The translations under genes were made by a program, and so were the position numbers. From NCBI GenBank assembly GCA_034620365.1, contig JAQGEQ010000071.1:434001-498000 (forward strand): 64,000 nucleotides of DNA. Reading direction: 5' to 3'. The number at the start of each line of letters is the position of its first letter. Within the stretch, counting starts at the first letter, position 1. Origin of the DNA: Pegea sp. RAD2-039. Taxonomy: Eukaryota > Chordata > Thaliacea > Salpida > Salpidae. Below, one piece after another: positions 10,508 through 22,623 of the stretch. Under the pieces are notes generated by a model, which was given only the letters and a program-made list of their open reading frames with translations, was not told the origin of the DNA and did no database searches.

Positions 10508-13500
10508 TCAAATCAAGCCAAGTGAAATTCGTTGTTTTCTTCTTTGAGAGGACCCTTCTATACTACCTGCTGGATGACCTGGTAATAAACGAACATATAA
10601 AATCTCTTCCAATTTTTGAGTACATATTATGAAAACTTACCCCAATTTTGCGGAGTATTATCATCAACTTGCGACAAAATCACATTTGTTCCTAATATAC
10701 CCATCCCTGATAAGGCACCAAAGACAAAATTCAGGATTATCAGCGATAATGGCAACATTTGCAAAAATGCTTACCTGTTATACCTGACAAACTGGTTTGA
10801 GAGTTGGTTGGATTGATTGGAATGTTATTATAAGCAAAAGTGTTGGTTGTTGGATTTCCAGGTGAATTGAATGAAGAAGGGCTATTAGATCTGATTCCGT
10901 TTATAGAAAGAGAGCTTCCATAAGCGTTGAGATTTAGATGAGGAGGTAACGCAACTGATGTAGTTGAACGTTTATGTGCGAAATTGCCTTCAGCCTGTTT
11001 TTAATCGTGTTTGTTAGTTGATATTTGACTTGTCAATCCTTACTCTGAATGTATGAGTAGTGTTTGGTCTTGATAGTTTGTCAATAATCTTATTGTGATC
11101 AGTTTTATCTTCAACAAATGCACTTGAGATTCGTGAAAAAGCAGTCTTACCCCTCTAAGAAGCAAATATAAATCAAATAATGATCCGATCAACAGCGCCA
11201 CCTACTGACCGTTTTCTTCAAATCCAAAGCGGAATTTTCATTCAATGATTCGAGATTGTTTATTGGTGGAAGACGACTGTTGACCCACAAAGGTCCAGCC
11301 CCTCCAAAATTTGATCCCGACGACCAAGGAGCTTGTTGAAGATGAGAAGATTCAAGAGCAGGGGGTCTCATCAGCTTAGTAGCCCTGACAAAGCCGTTAA
11401 ACTGTGGTTTCAAGGCTTTTGTTCGTTTACTGAAAGAGAAGACTTGATTAAAAGTAGCTGGGATCAAAGATTAACTGACTTATCGAGAGGTTGAAGTCTT
11501 CCAACTGCTCTACTTCCACGATTCAGCCTCCTATTCCCACTCATCTGTCGATTGTTCAACAGTGATGAGCTGCTTATGATGTCACGTGATTGTTGAGATG
11601 GTAGCATTTGATAGGAATCAGGATGAAAGAGGTTGCGATTGGTGATAGCGAGATTACTGGATGCAGGTCTCGCAGGTAATTTGTTTTCATGCATCGATTG
11701 AGAAAGATCGTCACCACTGCAAATAGAATTGTTGTTTGGAAAAGTTGTTCATGGTCACCACTCACTGTGAAGTCTTATCGCTTCTTAGTTGAAGCTTCTT
11801 CTGACTGATCGTCATCAAACCATTCAGTGAGTTTTGGTTGGAACCCATTTGGTTAGGTGCAGTTGGAACTCGACTCTGTGAGCAAGTGGTAAGGTTTTTT
11901 GACTGTGAAAGATTTAAGTAGTTACAGGTAGATGAGATGACAGTTGACGTGGAAAGAACCCTAGATCCGATGTTTGATCATAGTAAGGTCGAGATGGTGG
12001 AAGAATTAAAGAGTTGTTAGGGTTGATGAGAAATGAAGAGTTGTAGGTTGGATTAATTTGTGGGAAGTCATCCGTACTGTTTGATTGTAAACGTAATGAG
12101 CGATCTGAAAGATATCTCAAAGATCAGTACAAAATCACTTCTAATCAAAATTGAAAGAGTTGTTAGAAATAAGAATAAAAAGTAAAATGTTGTTTTCAAA
12201 ACGCTGGAGTTTAAGATTGAGTGAAAAACAACAAGATGAAAGAAAAATGCTTTGGGGTACTCTTCGTTTTTCAGTCGATTTCAGCAGCGTGAATGTTCTT
12301 TTGAATAATTGCAAAACAAACAAGCCTCTTTTGAAAGATAAAAGATTTATTCAGATAAATAAACTTTCAATTGGTTATGTTAAGATTGACTTCACGAAGT
12401 AAATATTTCAAACCATAGTTACTGAAATTAACTCGAGTAAAACAATTTGTAATGAATTTATCAAATATATTTGAAAATCTTTTTGAAATGTAGATGAAAA
12501 CTCACTGCTTTTACCTCCAAAAGTGTGCTGAGTGTACTGACTGCTTACTAATCCGTTTATTCGATGTTCAGAGTCATTTTGATGACTTACAACTTGGTTA
12601 ACAGGAGGCTTATTTGAAGATCTGTTTGTTATTTTCTGAACTAACAACTGTAGAAGTAACAAGTGAAACAGATACTACAAACATCAATTAAGTTTCAACC
12701 TGCAACAGAGGTTCGCCTTTCTCAGTTTTAGAGGCTAACTCAGTAACTAGTCGAAGCCAAACTTCATCAAACAGTTGATGTAAGACTGCATCCCGTACAC
12801 ACGCGTTGGGAGTAACTGGAGGAAATCCCAATCTCCTTCTTCTAGGGACATGATATCTTTTATCTTCGTCTTCACTAGAACAAGTTAATATTGATGAGCA
12901 TGTAGAAAACATTGAGACTTCATCTACATTTCTGTAGTGTTGTAAGCAATTAGTTCCTCAAGTTGTCCGTCTTGTTCCAAAACTTCTTCGTTTAGATGAG
13001 AGAGATCATCACCTGGAAGAGGAGCTGATCTCGTACTTGAAGAGGATTCGTTGGTTTTTAATCTTAATGAATTGGATATGAAGCCAGGAAGTATTTGAGG
13101 TGAAATTGATTTGCCTTTTACTGATATTCTGTAAAAATATTTTGATTAATTGGTTTCAAAAATAGAAAAACTTAAAAATTAATCAATTTTATTGAAAAGT
13201 ATCTCAAATAATCTTCTGAATGGTTGAGTGAGCTTACATATCTGTGTCATATGATGTAGTTGATGCGATAGAATTTGTTCTGACCAAATCGTTGTTGATT
13301 GGAATAAACTGAAATCCTTCTTCTTTCGATTTCAGTATCTAAATATTCAGTTTAGATTGTAAGCTATTAGTAATTTCAACTACTTATATTATACTCAACA
13401 ATTTTATAGCATTTTTATATAATTGTTTAAATTACACAAACTTCATCAAAAATTTGCTTATATTTTTACTTTTGAAAAACTTATTCTTTACTTTAATGAA

Positions 13501-15374
13501 TATTTCAGTTTAATTTGTTGAAATTTCAAAAATATTTTTAGAAAAAGGTTTAGTTGATAGTGCGTAGACGTTTACTAATGAAATTTTGTAGTTTTAAAAC
13601 ATTTCTTTCTTAAGTTTTATTATGTGGACGCCTTCAGTAAACTTTTCAGTTAGAAATTATCTGATGTGACAGCTATTAATATTGTTACATAAAAACCACC
13701 AAAACATCTTCTCTCATGTTCTAATATCTCCGTTGTTTGCAATTAGTAAATATTCTACTATTTCATTATCATCATATAAACTTTTCGATTGTTTTTCATG
13801 TTTGAACAGCTATGATTGTTGTATTTGGTTAATGTTTTTATGAATGAAAGCTAATTAATCAAAATGTTTGCTTTTATAATTATCAAACCTGTTTTCCAAG
13901 GATTCGTAAATGTGGAAAACTCTTCATCCATTCCCTACATTCTTGTTGAAGAGAGCTACTGCCGGATAAAACCCCCTCAAAAAGCATATGATCGATATCA
14001 AGAAACATTTGATTTACTGCCAAACTAGTTTGATGGTCAAAATCCTGTAAATATTTTGTAGTTGAAAATATAACTGTGAAGAAAAGTTAATTGTTGAAAG
14101 TACATTATCTCCCCATGAAAATAGTGAGCTTCTTTCTGTTGTATTTCCAGTAGTATAGCTGTTTGCAGCAGACCAGAAGTTTGAACCACCTATAATTAAA
14201 AATAAAGTCAAACAAATGTTTATAGTTTTAATTACAAATTGTTGTTGATAAGTTTTTATTGATATGACGATTTAGACCAATATTGAAAACTGTTCATATA
14301 AAAACTCAGTAATAAATTATAAGCTTAATTATTCTTATCAAAAGCATGTAATAAACTATTTATTAAAACTTGCAAAGTGCTGAATTCATAAATATTAGTT
14401 ATGAAAATTACATTTTTACTAAAGTTAAAAACTAAGCCATTAACTAAACTATACTAAATATTGATCTATCTAAATAGAATATATAACATGAAACAACTTT
14501 TACATTAAATTTAACAAACTCTTCAATATACAGCATAACAACATTTGTTAATTACATTTCTTTGCATTTTAATTCATTTCAAAATATTTATAAAAATCAT
14601 ATCAGGTAATAGAAGATAAGATATAATTAAAAATAGACTTGTACATACCACAACCTGTCAAAGTATCATCTTCTACAAAATTACAATTTGGAGAGTCAGT
14701 ATTTTGTGATCCACCAGTTAAAGTTGAATCATCTTCATAATCAGATTCCTACAAAAGTGAGATACTATTTAAAATAAGGCACTAATAATAACTATTATAT
14801 TTTTACATAGATAGTAAGACAACATTTTTTTAACAATCAAATAATTTTTATTTCAGAAAAAGTAACTTATAAAATATTTCATAGAAAATTGATAATAATA
14901 ACTTACTATGTCATTGTGCAAAAACATTGAACTATAAAATAATGGAGATCTTGTTTTATCTCTCATAACCAAATTTTCTAACATGTTGGGTTTAGGATGA
15001 TTTGCTAAGCTTTCTCTGGAAAATCCTCTACTATAAATGAAAGAACTGAATTAAGAAATAGAATAATCAAATAAAATTACTTAAAAAAAATAATGAAATA
15101 AAAGATTTAAAAAATTATCAAGTGTTGTATGGTAAAGAACTAAAATCAAATAATAATTTATTAAATTAAAAAAAAAACAATATTAAGATTTTATACATTT
15201 ATACATTCTTAAAGCTTTCATCAAGATACAATTTACTCTATTATATATTATAAAATGTAAGCAGACTTTAATAAAATCACTAAAATAACTATTTCTTATC
15301 AAAACTTAAATAACTTTTAAAACTAATTACATTTCCAGTGTGCTAGGTAATTGACGTTTAAATCTTTCAGCCAT
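10508..15374 (-). CDS. FAM149 (DUF3719) family protein, FAM149B-like, 17 exons
   Basis: I assembled 17 exons that join in phase to 776 residues: 15374-15331, 15027-14907, 14748-14649, 14189-14104, 14044-13889, 13338-13238, 13128-12928, 12874-12700, 12647-12515, 12104-11926, 11875-11766, 11716-11480, 11429-11210, 11154-11044, 10994-10775, 10706-10641 and 10578-10508. The start MAERFKRQLP resembles the FAM149B N-terminus. The DUF3719 core is clear: NTTERSSLFSWGD, then MFLDIDHMLFEG, ECREWMKSFPHLRILGKQ, and later RRLGFPPVTP followed by LFDEVWLRLV. The C-terminal half is Ser/Asn/Pro-rich and disordered with scattered short conserved stretches. Human FAM149B1 is a ciliary protein linked to Joubert syndrome; a ciliary role here is inferred from homology. 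Introns range from about 40 to 600 nt. The last two small exons are the least certain. Confidence 0.9.
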
Positions 15375-17099
15375 TACACAGATATCTTGTATAACATGTT
15401 TACTTGAAGAGAGAGTTTTCAATCATCTATATTCCACAAAGAAAACATCAATTATTTCATATTTTATAAATTTATATTATATTAAACTGTGAACAACTCT
15501 AGGCTTAATTTTTTAAATAAATCCCAAAAACAAGTATATATACAGAATAACCTTTGACTACAGATAGCAAATTACATAGCTCTGATAATATAGACATTGC
15601 AATATGAAGTAAAAGAAAACAGAGTCTTAAATACAATAGTTCAAAAAACTAGGATAATATATTTTATAAATACAAGAGTGAGTACACACGTTTTCAAAGA
15701 TCTTAAGATTACTAGAACAAATTAAAGACATGAGTTTAACACAGCAAAAAATACAAAATCTTAAAATGTATATTTAATTTAAAATAATACTTTTTGACAA
15801 ATTAAATCTTTAAATAAATAAATGTAGTAGTTGTTAAAAATAATTGATCAGAATTATTAGTAAAAATTTTTTTTTAATTCAGTTCTAGTAAATAAAAATA
15901 AACAAATAATTAGTTTATGGTTTTAATTAATTATTAAATAATAGTATGATTTTAGATATAAACAACCTTTTTAATATATTTCATTCAATACAGCAGATGA
16001 CTAATTATACAGCTTTTATAACAAAGACGAAACATTATTAAACTACATGTGTTATATATAATAAGTTATGATAAATTTTACATAATGTATATATCAAAAG
16101 TCCAAAAAAACTATAAGTAACAAACCAATCAAAGTAATACCTTATTTACTATAAAGAATTTAAAACGATTTCAAAAAATTAGATTTTTATAAAACAAGAT
16201 CAAAATAAAAGATATAATTTTAGTTTGAAAATAATGGGTTAAAATAATTATAAAAATCAAAATGAGAGAAAATGATTTAATGAATAAAAGCATTTATAGA
16301 ACACGGTTAACTAGCTTTTAACAAATAGAAATAGAAGCATCAATTTTGTAACTGACTTTTTAATCTAATTTGTAATATTAGTTTTTATTTTAAAACCACA
16401 ACAAACTTGTAAACAAGTTAGCGGCTGGTTCTACAAAACGCCACCACTAGACGTAATAGCTACATAACAACACAATAGTTACGCTTGATTGACAAACTTG
16501 ACTTTATTAGAATGTTTCTCTTTAGTAATTTATGCAAACAAGTGGTGGTTTTTATATGAGTTAAAATAACTTACTTAATAACGATAAAAAGGGATACTTA
16601 TAAAGAAAGTCTAAATTTAATGTTAGTTTGCGTTCATTCAATGCAATTAAATTACATCTATTTTTTTAGTTCTATCGCCTGAACCATGGTTATCTTTCAA
16701 AACCTAAGATGAAACTGTAATACATAAAGTATTATTATTAGATTATTTAAAAAAATAATTTTTACACTATTTTTATATAGTCACTCTAAAAATAGATGTG
16801 ATTAACAGCAATGTATATAATTGCTCAGTCATAAACACTAATTTAATCCATAAGTATTAAGTCAAAGTTACTGTGAAGTAATATTGATTTCTAATTCATC
16901 TGAAAAAGCAAAGTTATCCGGCTAGATTTTTTTAATTTTGTTTAATGCAAAAATTTATCAGTTGATCAAAAAATTCTACTTTATTACACGACACCGAGGT
17001 TTTGTAATCTTGAAATAATAAGAATTGAAACCAACTAAATAAAATTATTTTGAATGCTGGAGATTTTAAAGAGTCAACATTTACAATAAACTTATTTCA

Positions 17100-17290
17100 T
17101 TTGTGTTTTGGGCGTATTTTTGGCTAAGCTTCTTTGGCCGAAGCAGTAGATGGAAGAAGGTTGTAGTCTTAATTCCGTTTTGCTCATGGGCTTTGATTTT
17201 AGTTGAGAGCAGTCTTTCAATCTTATATCTTATGCTCGGTGACAGGCCAGATTATAAGCGCACACAACAACGCTCGGCTATAATCATATA
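17100..17290. other. Locally GC-richer block, unexplained
   Basis: Roughly 190 bases are visibly richer in G and C than the flanks, for example CGGTGACAGGCCAG and GGCCGAAGCAG. A 66-codon plus-strand frame crosses it, but the translation has no motif I recognise on either strand and there are no convincing splice partners. An old transposon fragment is the simplest reading. Confidence 0.35.
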
Positions 17291-17834
17291 TAAGTTTAAT
17301 TAATGCATTTATTGCTTTTTAAACTACCATATAAACTTATATAACTGAAATTTCAATAATAAAGTAATTATACAATAATATTTTTAAGATTGCTGGTGTT
17401 TTGTTTGGTATTGTAGTTGGTGCTTTATGCGTGGTATTACGAAATATCTACTAACCGTCAACTAATAAGCAGTACAAGCGCTCAGTGAAATAAGTAACTT
17501 TTCAAAAAAAGTTTTATTCATCTAATCATTAGTTTGCAGACTTAACAATTACAAATAATTTTGTTAGGTTTGCCCATTTCATTATCATTTGATTTTATGC
17601 GCATTTGTATACGAGTTTCAAAACGTTTCGCAATTATTTAAATTAAAAGTATCTTCTTAAATTTAAAAACTTTAAATCATGCTGAGCAAATTTAATTTAG
17701 CCAGAATAAGAAAAAAGTTTATTTTTAAAATTTTTTCAAAAATATATAAAAAATTATAGCATAAAAATTGTATATGAAACTTAAGTTAAAGTAAATAATG
17801 TAGTAAATAATGTAACTAGATTACATTAACTTAG

Positions 17835-17862
17835 ATTTACATTAACTTAAGTTAATGTAAAT
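17835..17862. repeat. Perfect 28-nt palindrome
   Basis: Two 14-nt arms meet at 17848/17849 with no spacer; the centre reads AACTTAAGTT. The outer bases 17834 and 17863 do not pair. A partial third copy of one arm (TTACATTAACTTAG) lies just upstream at 17821-17834. It could form a cruciform, mark the centre of a small inverted-repeat element, or be an AT-rich coincidence. Confidence 0.7.
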
Positions 17863-19176
17863 AGATGTACAACAATTTTTATTATTACAAGCTCTTAAGT
17901 TAAAATAAAAAATTGTATAGTTTTAGAGTATATTGTAAAATGTTATCCATATCAAAAATATTTTTGTTTAAACACAATAAGCTTAGCAATCTACTTTTAA
18001 TTGCAAAAATACTTAGTATATAAATGATCAGTCTAAGCTTAGTTTTTAGCTAAGAATCTTTCGCAAAAAATTTTTATTGATGTATTTTAATGTAAGTTAT
18101 TCATCTGTGTAAATTCTAAAAATTTTGTAGAATATTTCTTTTAGTGAAATATTGTTTTAATATTTTAAGTTTTACTTAAAGTCCAATTGTGCGAAATTGA
18201 ATATATGAGAAAATTTACTGTTCAGATTTTACGAGGTTAGTATTTACAAACAAACCCATTTAATTTTTGACAAATTTTAGATGCTCTGCCGTGAAGGTAG
18301 ATGGTTTACTCCATTGCTGGATTTGTGTTTTATGAGTTTTTCGATTACTTATACTATTTAGTTTGTAAAAAAATTAAATTTTGTTATGACAACTGATCAA
18401 ATGTTCATGTTTTCTAACACTAAAAAATTATATTCTGGAATATTGCACTCATTTTTAAAAAGTTGAATTTTTCAGTCCATTAGATTTTTATAATCTATGA
18501 ATTAATTTTCATCAAAAGTTTTAGCTAAAAATTTAACAAAAATTGATTTTTTTATTTAATGAGTAAAATATTTTATACTATTTTTATAAATTGCTTTAAG
18601 TTTTCACTTATATATCTAATTAAGTTTTTATATGTCTTGGTGAATATCATGTTTAACTTTTTTAGAAATATTTTTAGAGATAAATTAAAATGATTATTTC
18701 AACCAGACTGGTTTGACTTGTTTCTAAAATTTCATGAATAGAAAGTAAAATTCAATTAAAAAGCGAAATTTAGTTTTATATTTCATCTCTGTAATTATTA
18801 AACTTGCTGAAATGAGTTGCGCGTGATAGTACATTATGTTTGATCTTACATTTATTTTTGTAAAAGTATTTTGCTACAAAAACTTCTAGTGTGAAAAAAA
18901 TTATGTTTAAAAAGTATTAATTTTAACTTTTAAAAAGTTTAGATTCAAGAAAAATTTAGTTTTGTTTATAACTTTTTAGTTTTTGATCAAACATTTTTCA
19001 TACACAATGTATTTTGTAATAAATTTTTTTTCTGATAATTTAAAAAATAAATTTCTGATTTCAAAGAAACTAACAATAAATGAAAATTAAATATATTCAA
19101 ATATATAATATTTACTTAGTTTATGCTTAGTTTATATTTTAGTGGCACTTAATAAGTATTTTTAAACAATTGTTAT

Positions 19177-20844
19177 ATGGCATTTGTTGATTCATTTCGA
19201 ATCTTGCTTAATCAAGTACAAAGTGATATCAGAAACATATCAACAACAATCACAAATGTGTTTGCAATTGTTGGTGCTTATTATGCATTAAAACTATCAC
19301 TGGGAGCTTTTGGATCTAGTTTCAAAAATTTGTCTTCAATTCTTCAAATATTTCAGAGTAAAAACTTGGTCAAGATATATGGAAGATGGGCTATTGTAAC
19401 TGGTAATTGTTCTTTTGTTATTAGTTGACTACAATGTTTCTCTTGTAGCAAGTTTTATGTAATAAAACTATTAAGAAATATGTCCAGTTATTATAGATTC
19501 AACTTTATTAATAAATTTAATTTATTAAAATCTATAAAATAATTATATTTTTAGGCCCAACTTCAGGTATTGGAAAGGCTTTTGCTATGCAGCTAGGGTC
19601 AAAAGGCTTGAATATTGTTTTAGTTGGTCGTGATCACCAAAAGCTTCATGAACTTTCAAAGTAATAACAGCTTGTTTTTTAACTTTATTATTTTTTTAGT
19701 GTCCATCAGATTATTATTTTGACACTTTCATCATATTCATATTCATTTGCATTTGACTGCAAATTGAACATAACATTTTACAAAATACTTTATTAATTTT
19801 TTTTAAATTAGAGTTATAGAAACTAATTATGGAGTGAATGTTATAATCATTGAAATAGACCTTAATGAATTTGATGAAACAAATTGGCAAAAACTTTATG
19901 ATTTATGTTTAAAAATGGAAGTAGGGATTTTAATAAACAATGCCGGCATTCATTACAAATATCCAATGCCCTTTCACCAGGTAAATATAGACTGGTTTCT
20001 TTATTTCAAACAGATTCTAAATATATGAAAAATAACCAAATAAATAATGTTTTGTAGGTTGATTATGGTCGTATTTCATCTCTATCTCAAGTCAATATTG
20101 TGTCAACAGTCAAGATACTTCATGCTGTTATACCAGGAATGGTTGGACGTAAGCGCGGGTTGATTGTAAACGTTTCTTCATCGGCGGGAATGATGCATTC
20201 TCCTTTAATATCGCTCTATTCATCTTCTAAGGTTTTGAATGATTAATTTTTGAAAAAAGGCGTAGGAAAATTATTAAAAATTTTGATTTATTACAATCTT
20301 ACCTATCATTTTATATGTAGACTTTTGTAGATCATTTTTCACAATCTTTATACTATGAAATGCAACCACATAACGTACATGTTCAGTCATTAGTACCTAT
20401 GTATGTTTCTACGAGAATGACATCTTACTCGAAACTTCTAACTACGTTTTCACCGAGTGCTGATATTTATGTAAAGCATGCTATTAGAACTTTTGGAAAA
20501 TATCGGTCTAATACGGGATATTTACCACATACTTGGCAGGTACATAGCTATCTTTGTTTACATTAGCTTGTTTGATTGATCATTCAGTATTTGTGTTTGA
20601 AAAGGATAAATTCGAAAAAAACAGTCACCTTTGAAGACTATATTTTGTTGCTAAAATTCTTTTTTGGTGATAAAGTTAAAACTAATAAATCAGATTTGAT
20701 TAATATCTCATCAGCTTTTTCACTCAATTGTTTTTCAAGACATGGATGTTAAAAAAGCTGCCAGGAAGTGTTGCAGTTTGGATGGGGCATAAACTTCAAC
20801 AAAGTTTATATGAAGAAGGTTTACAGCAAGAAAAACAAAGATAA
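19177..20844 (+). CDS. HSDL1-like short-chain dehydrogenase/reductase with intact catalytic residues
   Basis: Six exons (19177-19402, 19555-19660, 19812-19980, 20058-20231, 20321-20539, 20740-20844) join in phase to 332 residues, about the size of human HSDL1. The N-terminus MAFVDSF and the block [11 protein letters not shown] are close to HSDL1. SDR motifs follow in order: [10 protein letters not shown] for the cofactor, ILINNAG, NVSSSAG with the expected Ser208, then Tyr221 and Lys225 of the YxxxK active site (LYSSSK), and VQSLVP after it. Human HSDL1 has Phe in place of the catalytic Tyr and is considered inactive; here the Tyr is present, so this copy could be an active oxidoreductase. 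The substrate is unknown; relatives include HSD17B12/3-ketoacyl-CoA reductases. Assignment to HSDL1 rather than HSD17B12 rests mainly on the N-terminus. The acceptor of the last exon is the weakest splice site. Confidence 0.92.
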
Positions 20845-21601
20845 ACCTTTCCATATAAAGTTATATCATAAATATATATGAGCCTTACATGGAATTCTTA
20901 AATATAATCACTTTTTGATATTAATTTGTACTAGAAGTGAAACGTACTGATTGAAAAATGATTTTATCGAAATTTCTAGTACCTTTTGCATTATAAATTT
21001 TATGCATTTTAAAATAAAGTACTTACTGTGTTCAAATTATTTTCAAATAAGTACACGTTTGCGTATGATTAAGCGATTAAATGACGTACATCTGTTGTAG
21101 ACGTCTTATTTTGATTAATTAAAGAATAAGTTCAATCATAATGTTTTTGTTTTGAATGTTGCTGCAGTAAGTTTATGGCTAAATTTTGATTTTAAAAGAA
21201 GCAAGGTAAAAACTTCAATTTTTTTTTATAAAAAGCTTGGATAAATATTATGGTGAAAAGATTATTGAATCACAGGTTAAAGAAAGATAGCTGAAATCAC
21301 TTTTTGTAATTTCTCCATTTACTTACTTTTTTGTAAAAAATATGGTATTGTAGTTTTACGAGTAAAAATCTGACATACTGACATCAATATAGAATAATTA
21401 AGTTTTGAGTTTTTTCTAGAAGTTTGAAAATCTTAATTTCATAAATGTTGTTTTATCTTTTTATTCTTCATGAAATATTAGAGCAACAGAACTGAAAGCT
21501 CAATAAATTTGTAATATCAGGAAATTAGAATATGGTATTAAGCATATAGAAAGTCAAATTAAAAAAAGATATTACTCTTATAGCAAAATTAATTCAAATT
21601 T
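20845..21601. other. Intergenic between converging genes
   Basis: About 760 bases between the ends of the HSDL1-like gene (+) and the lectin gene (-). An AATAAA near 21012 is a plausible polyadenylation signal for the former. Nothing else was seen. Confidence 0.5.
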
Positions 21602-22623
21602 TCAAAAGTTATGAATATTACTGATCATTTCAACTTGGCGCGCAGATTTTCTATCTTCTTTCGGTCGTTCTTCTTTTGATCTCTTGCTTTTGCGTTTTTT
21701 TCTATCTTTTTCAATTGTTGATTTTCTTAATAAAAAGTTTATACAATTAAAGCAATGCAAACATGAAGTGTAATCACATTTTCTTCACCTTAAATAATTC
21801 CTCCAAAAAGCCAGACATATTAACATAAGGACACTTCCAAGAAAAAATGCAATTATCATTCCTAGTTTCGAACACCGCGGTTCCATTTCTGAATAAAATT
21901 GTTTCTTTGAATATTCGGAAAATATAAATCGAAGTAAGAAATGTTGATTTGAAATTTAGAAATAATAAAATTAATGTTTATTAATTGATATATATTATTA
22001 TAATAATTATCACAAATGATCAATTTATAATATAGATGTAAATAATCTTACGGTATTGACAGATAAAGGACAATCGTGATGAGCAATCTTTATTAAACCA
22101 TTTGCCAAACGACCCTGGAACAGAAATAGAATACGTCATTCCAACGCACTTCTTTTTTATACCATCAGGTTGCCCGGTAAACCAGTTATAATGACTTTCA
22201 CCAGTAACTAATGGGTGGTTATCTGTCCATTTCCATTCAGGATATTCATTGCTGATTTGATTCAAACCAATCCAAAATAAAAAGTTTTCGATTGATCCAT
22301 TAATCACTTGATACGATAGCAGTTGGTCTTTAAGAAAAATTAAAGTACTATCATCTTTTGTATGAGCCAAGAAGCCATTTTTCTCAGAGCAAATGGCGCC
22401 TGCTTCATCAAAAGTTGCTAGTTGTTTATGAAATGAGTATCCCCAATCATTAAGCTGACGAATTTTTTGAGGTGATGATGACTCTGAATGATGATAATAA
22501 ATTGTGAACGTAAATATAATTAATAAGATTGAAAAATCATAAAATCCGATAAAGAAAATACTTACTGAGTTGAAGAAGTATGATAAAAGAAAAGTAAAAG
22601 AAACCCTTCCTTGATAATCGCAT
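21602..22623 (-). CDS. Single-pass membrane C-type lectin
   Basis: Four exons on the minus strand: 22623-22566, 22483-22052, 21888-21789 and 21701-21602 (210 residues). The first encodes a good signal peptide (MRLSRKGFFYFSFIILLQL) that a longer unspliced frame would miss. The second encodes a full C-type lectin domain with WIGLN, WKWTDN, the Ca/sugar motif GQPDG, WFNKDC, and four cysteines that would form the two standard disulfides. QPD at this site usually goes with galactose-type specificity. The third encodes a membrane helix (GMIIAFFLGSVLMLICLAFW). The tail is uncertain: without the last splice the protein ends at a TGA at 21787-21785 after RNYLR (178 residues). With it, a very basic tail (RKKRKSKRSKEER) of about 33 residues is added, using a poor acceptor. 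The predicted form is a surface receptor with a short cytoplasmic tail. Confidence 0.78.

Larger units (their letters stand above)
15375..19176. other. Long intergenic region, AT-rich
   Basis: About 3.8 kb between the divergently oriented FAM149 and HSDL1-like genes, so it should hold both promoters. I see no further exons. Two things stand out from the background and are entered separately: a locally GC-richer block around 17100-17290 and a perfect 28-nt palindrome at 17835-17862. Confidence 0.55.

Noticed and set aside
10616-10816. Plus-strand open frame near the end of FAM149
   Set aside because: Antisense to exons 15-16 of FAM149, which join in phase on the minus strand.
12151-12402. Plus-strand open frame of 83 codons
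   Set aside because: It lies wholly inside an intron of the minus-strand FAM149 gene and has no recognisable domain; AT-rich chance frame.
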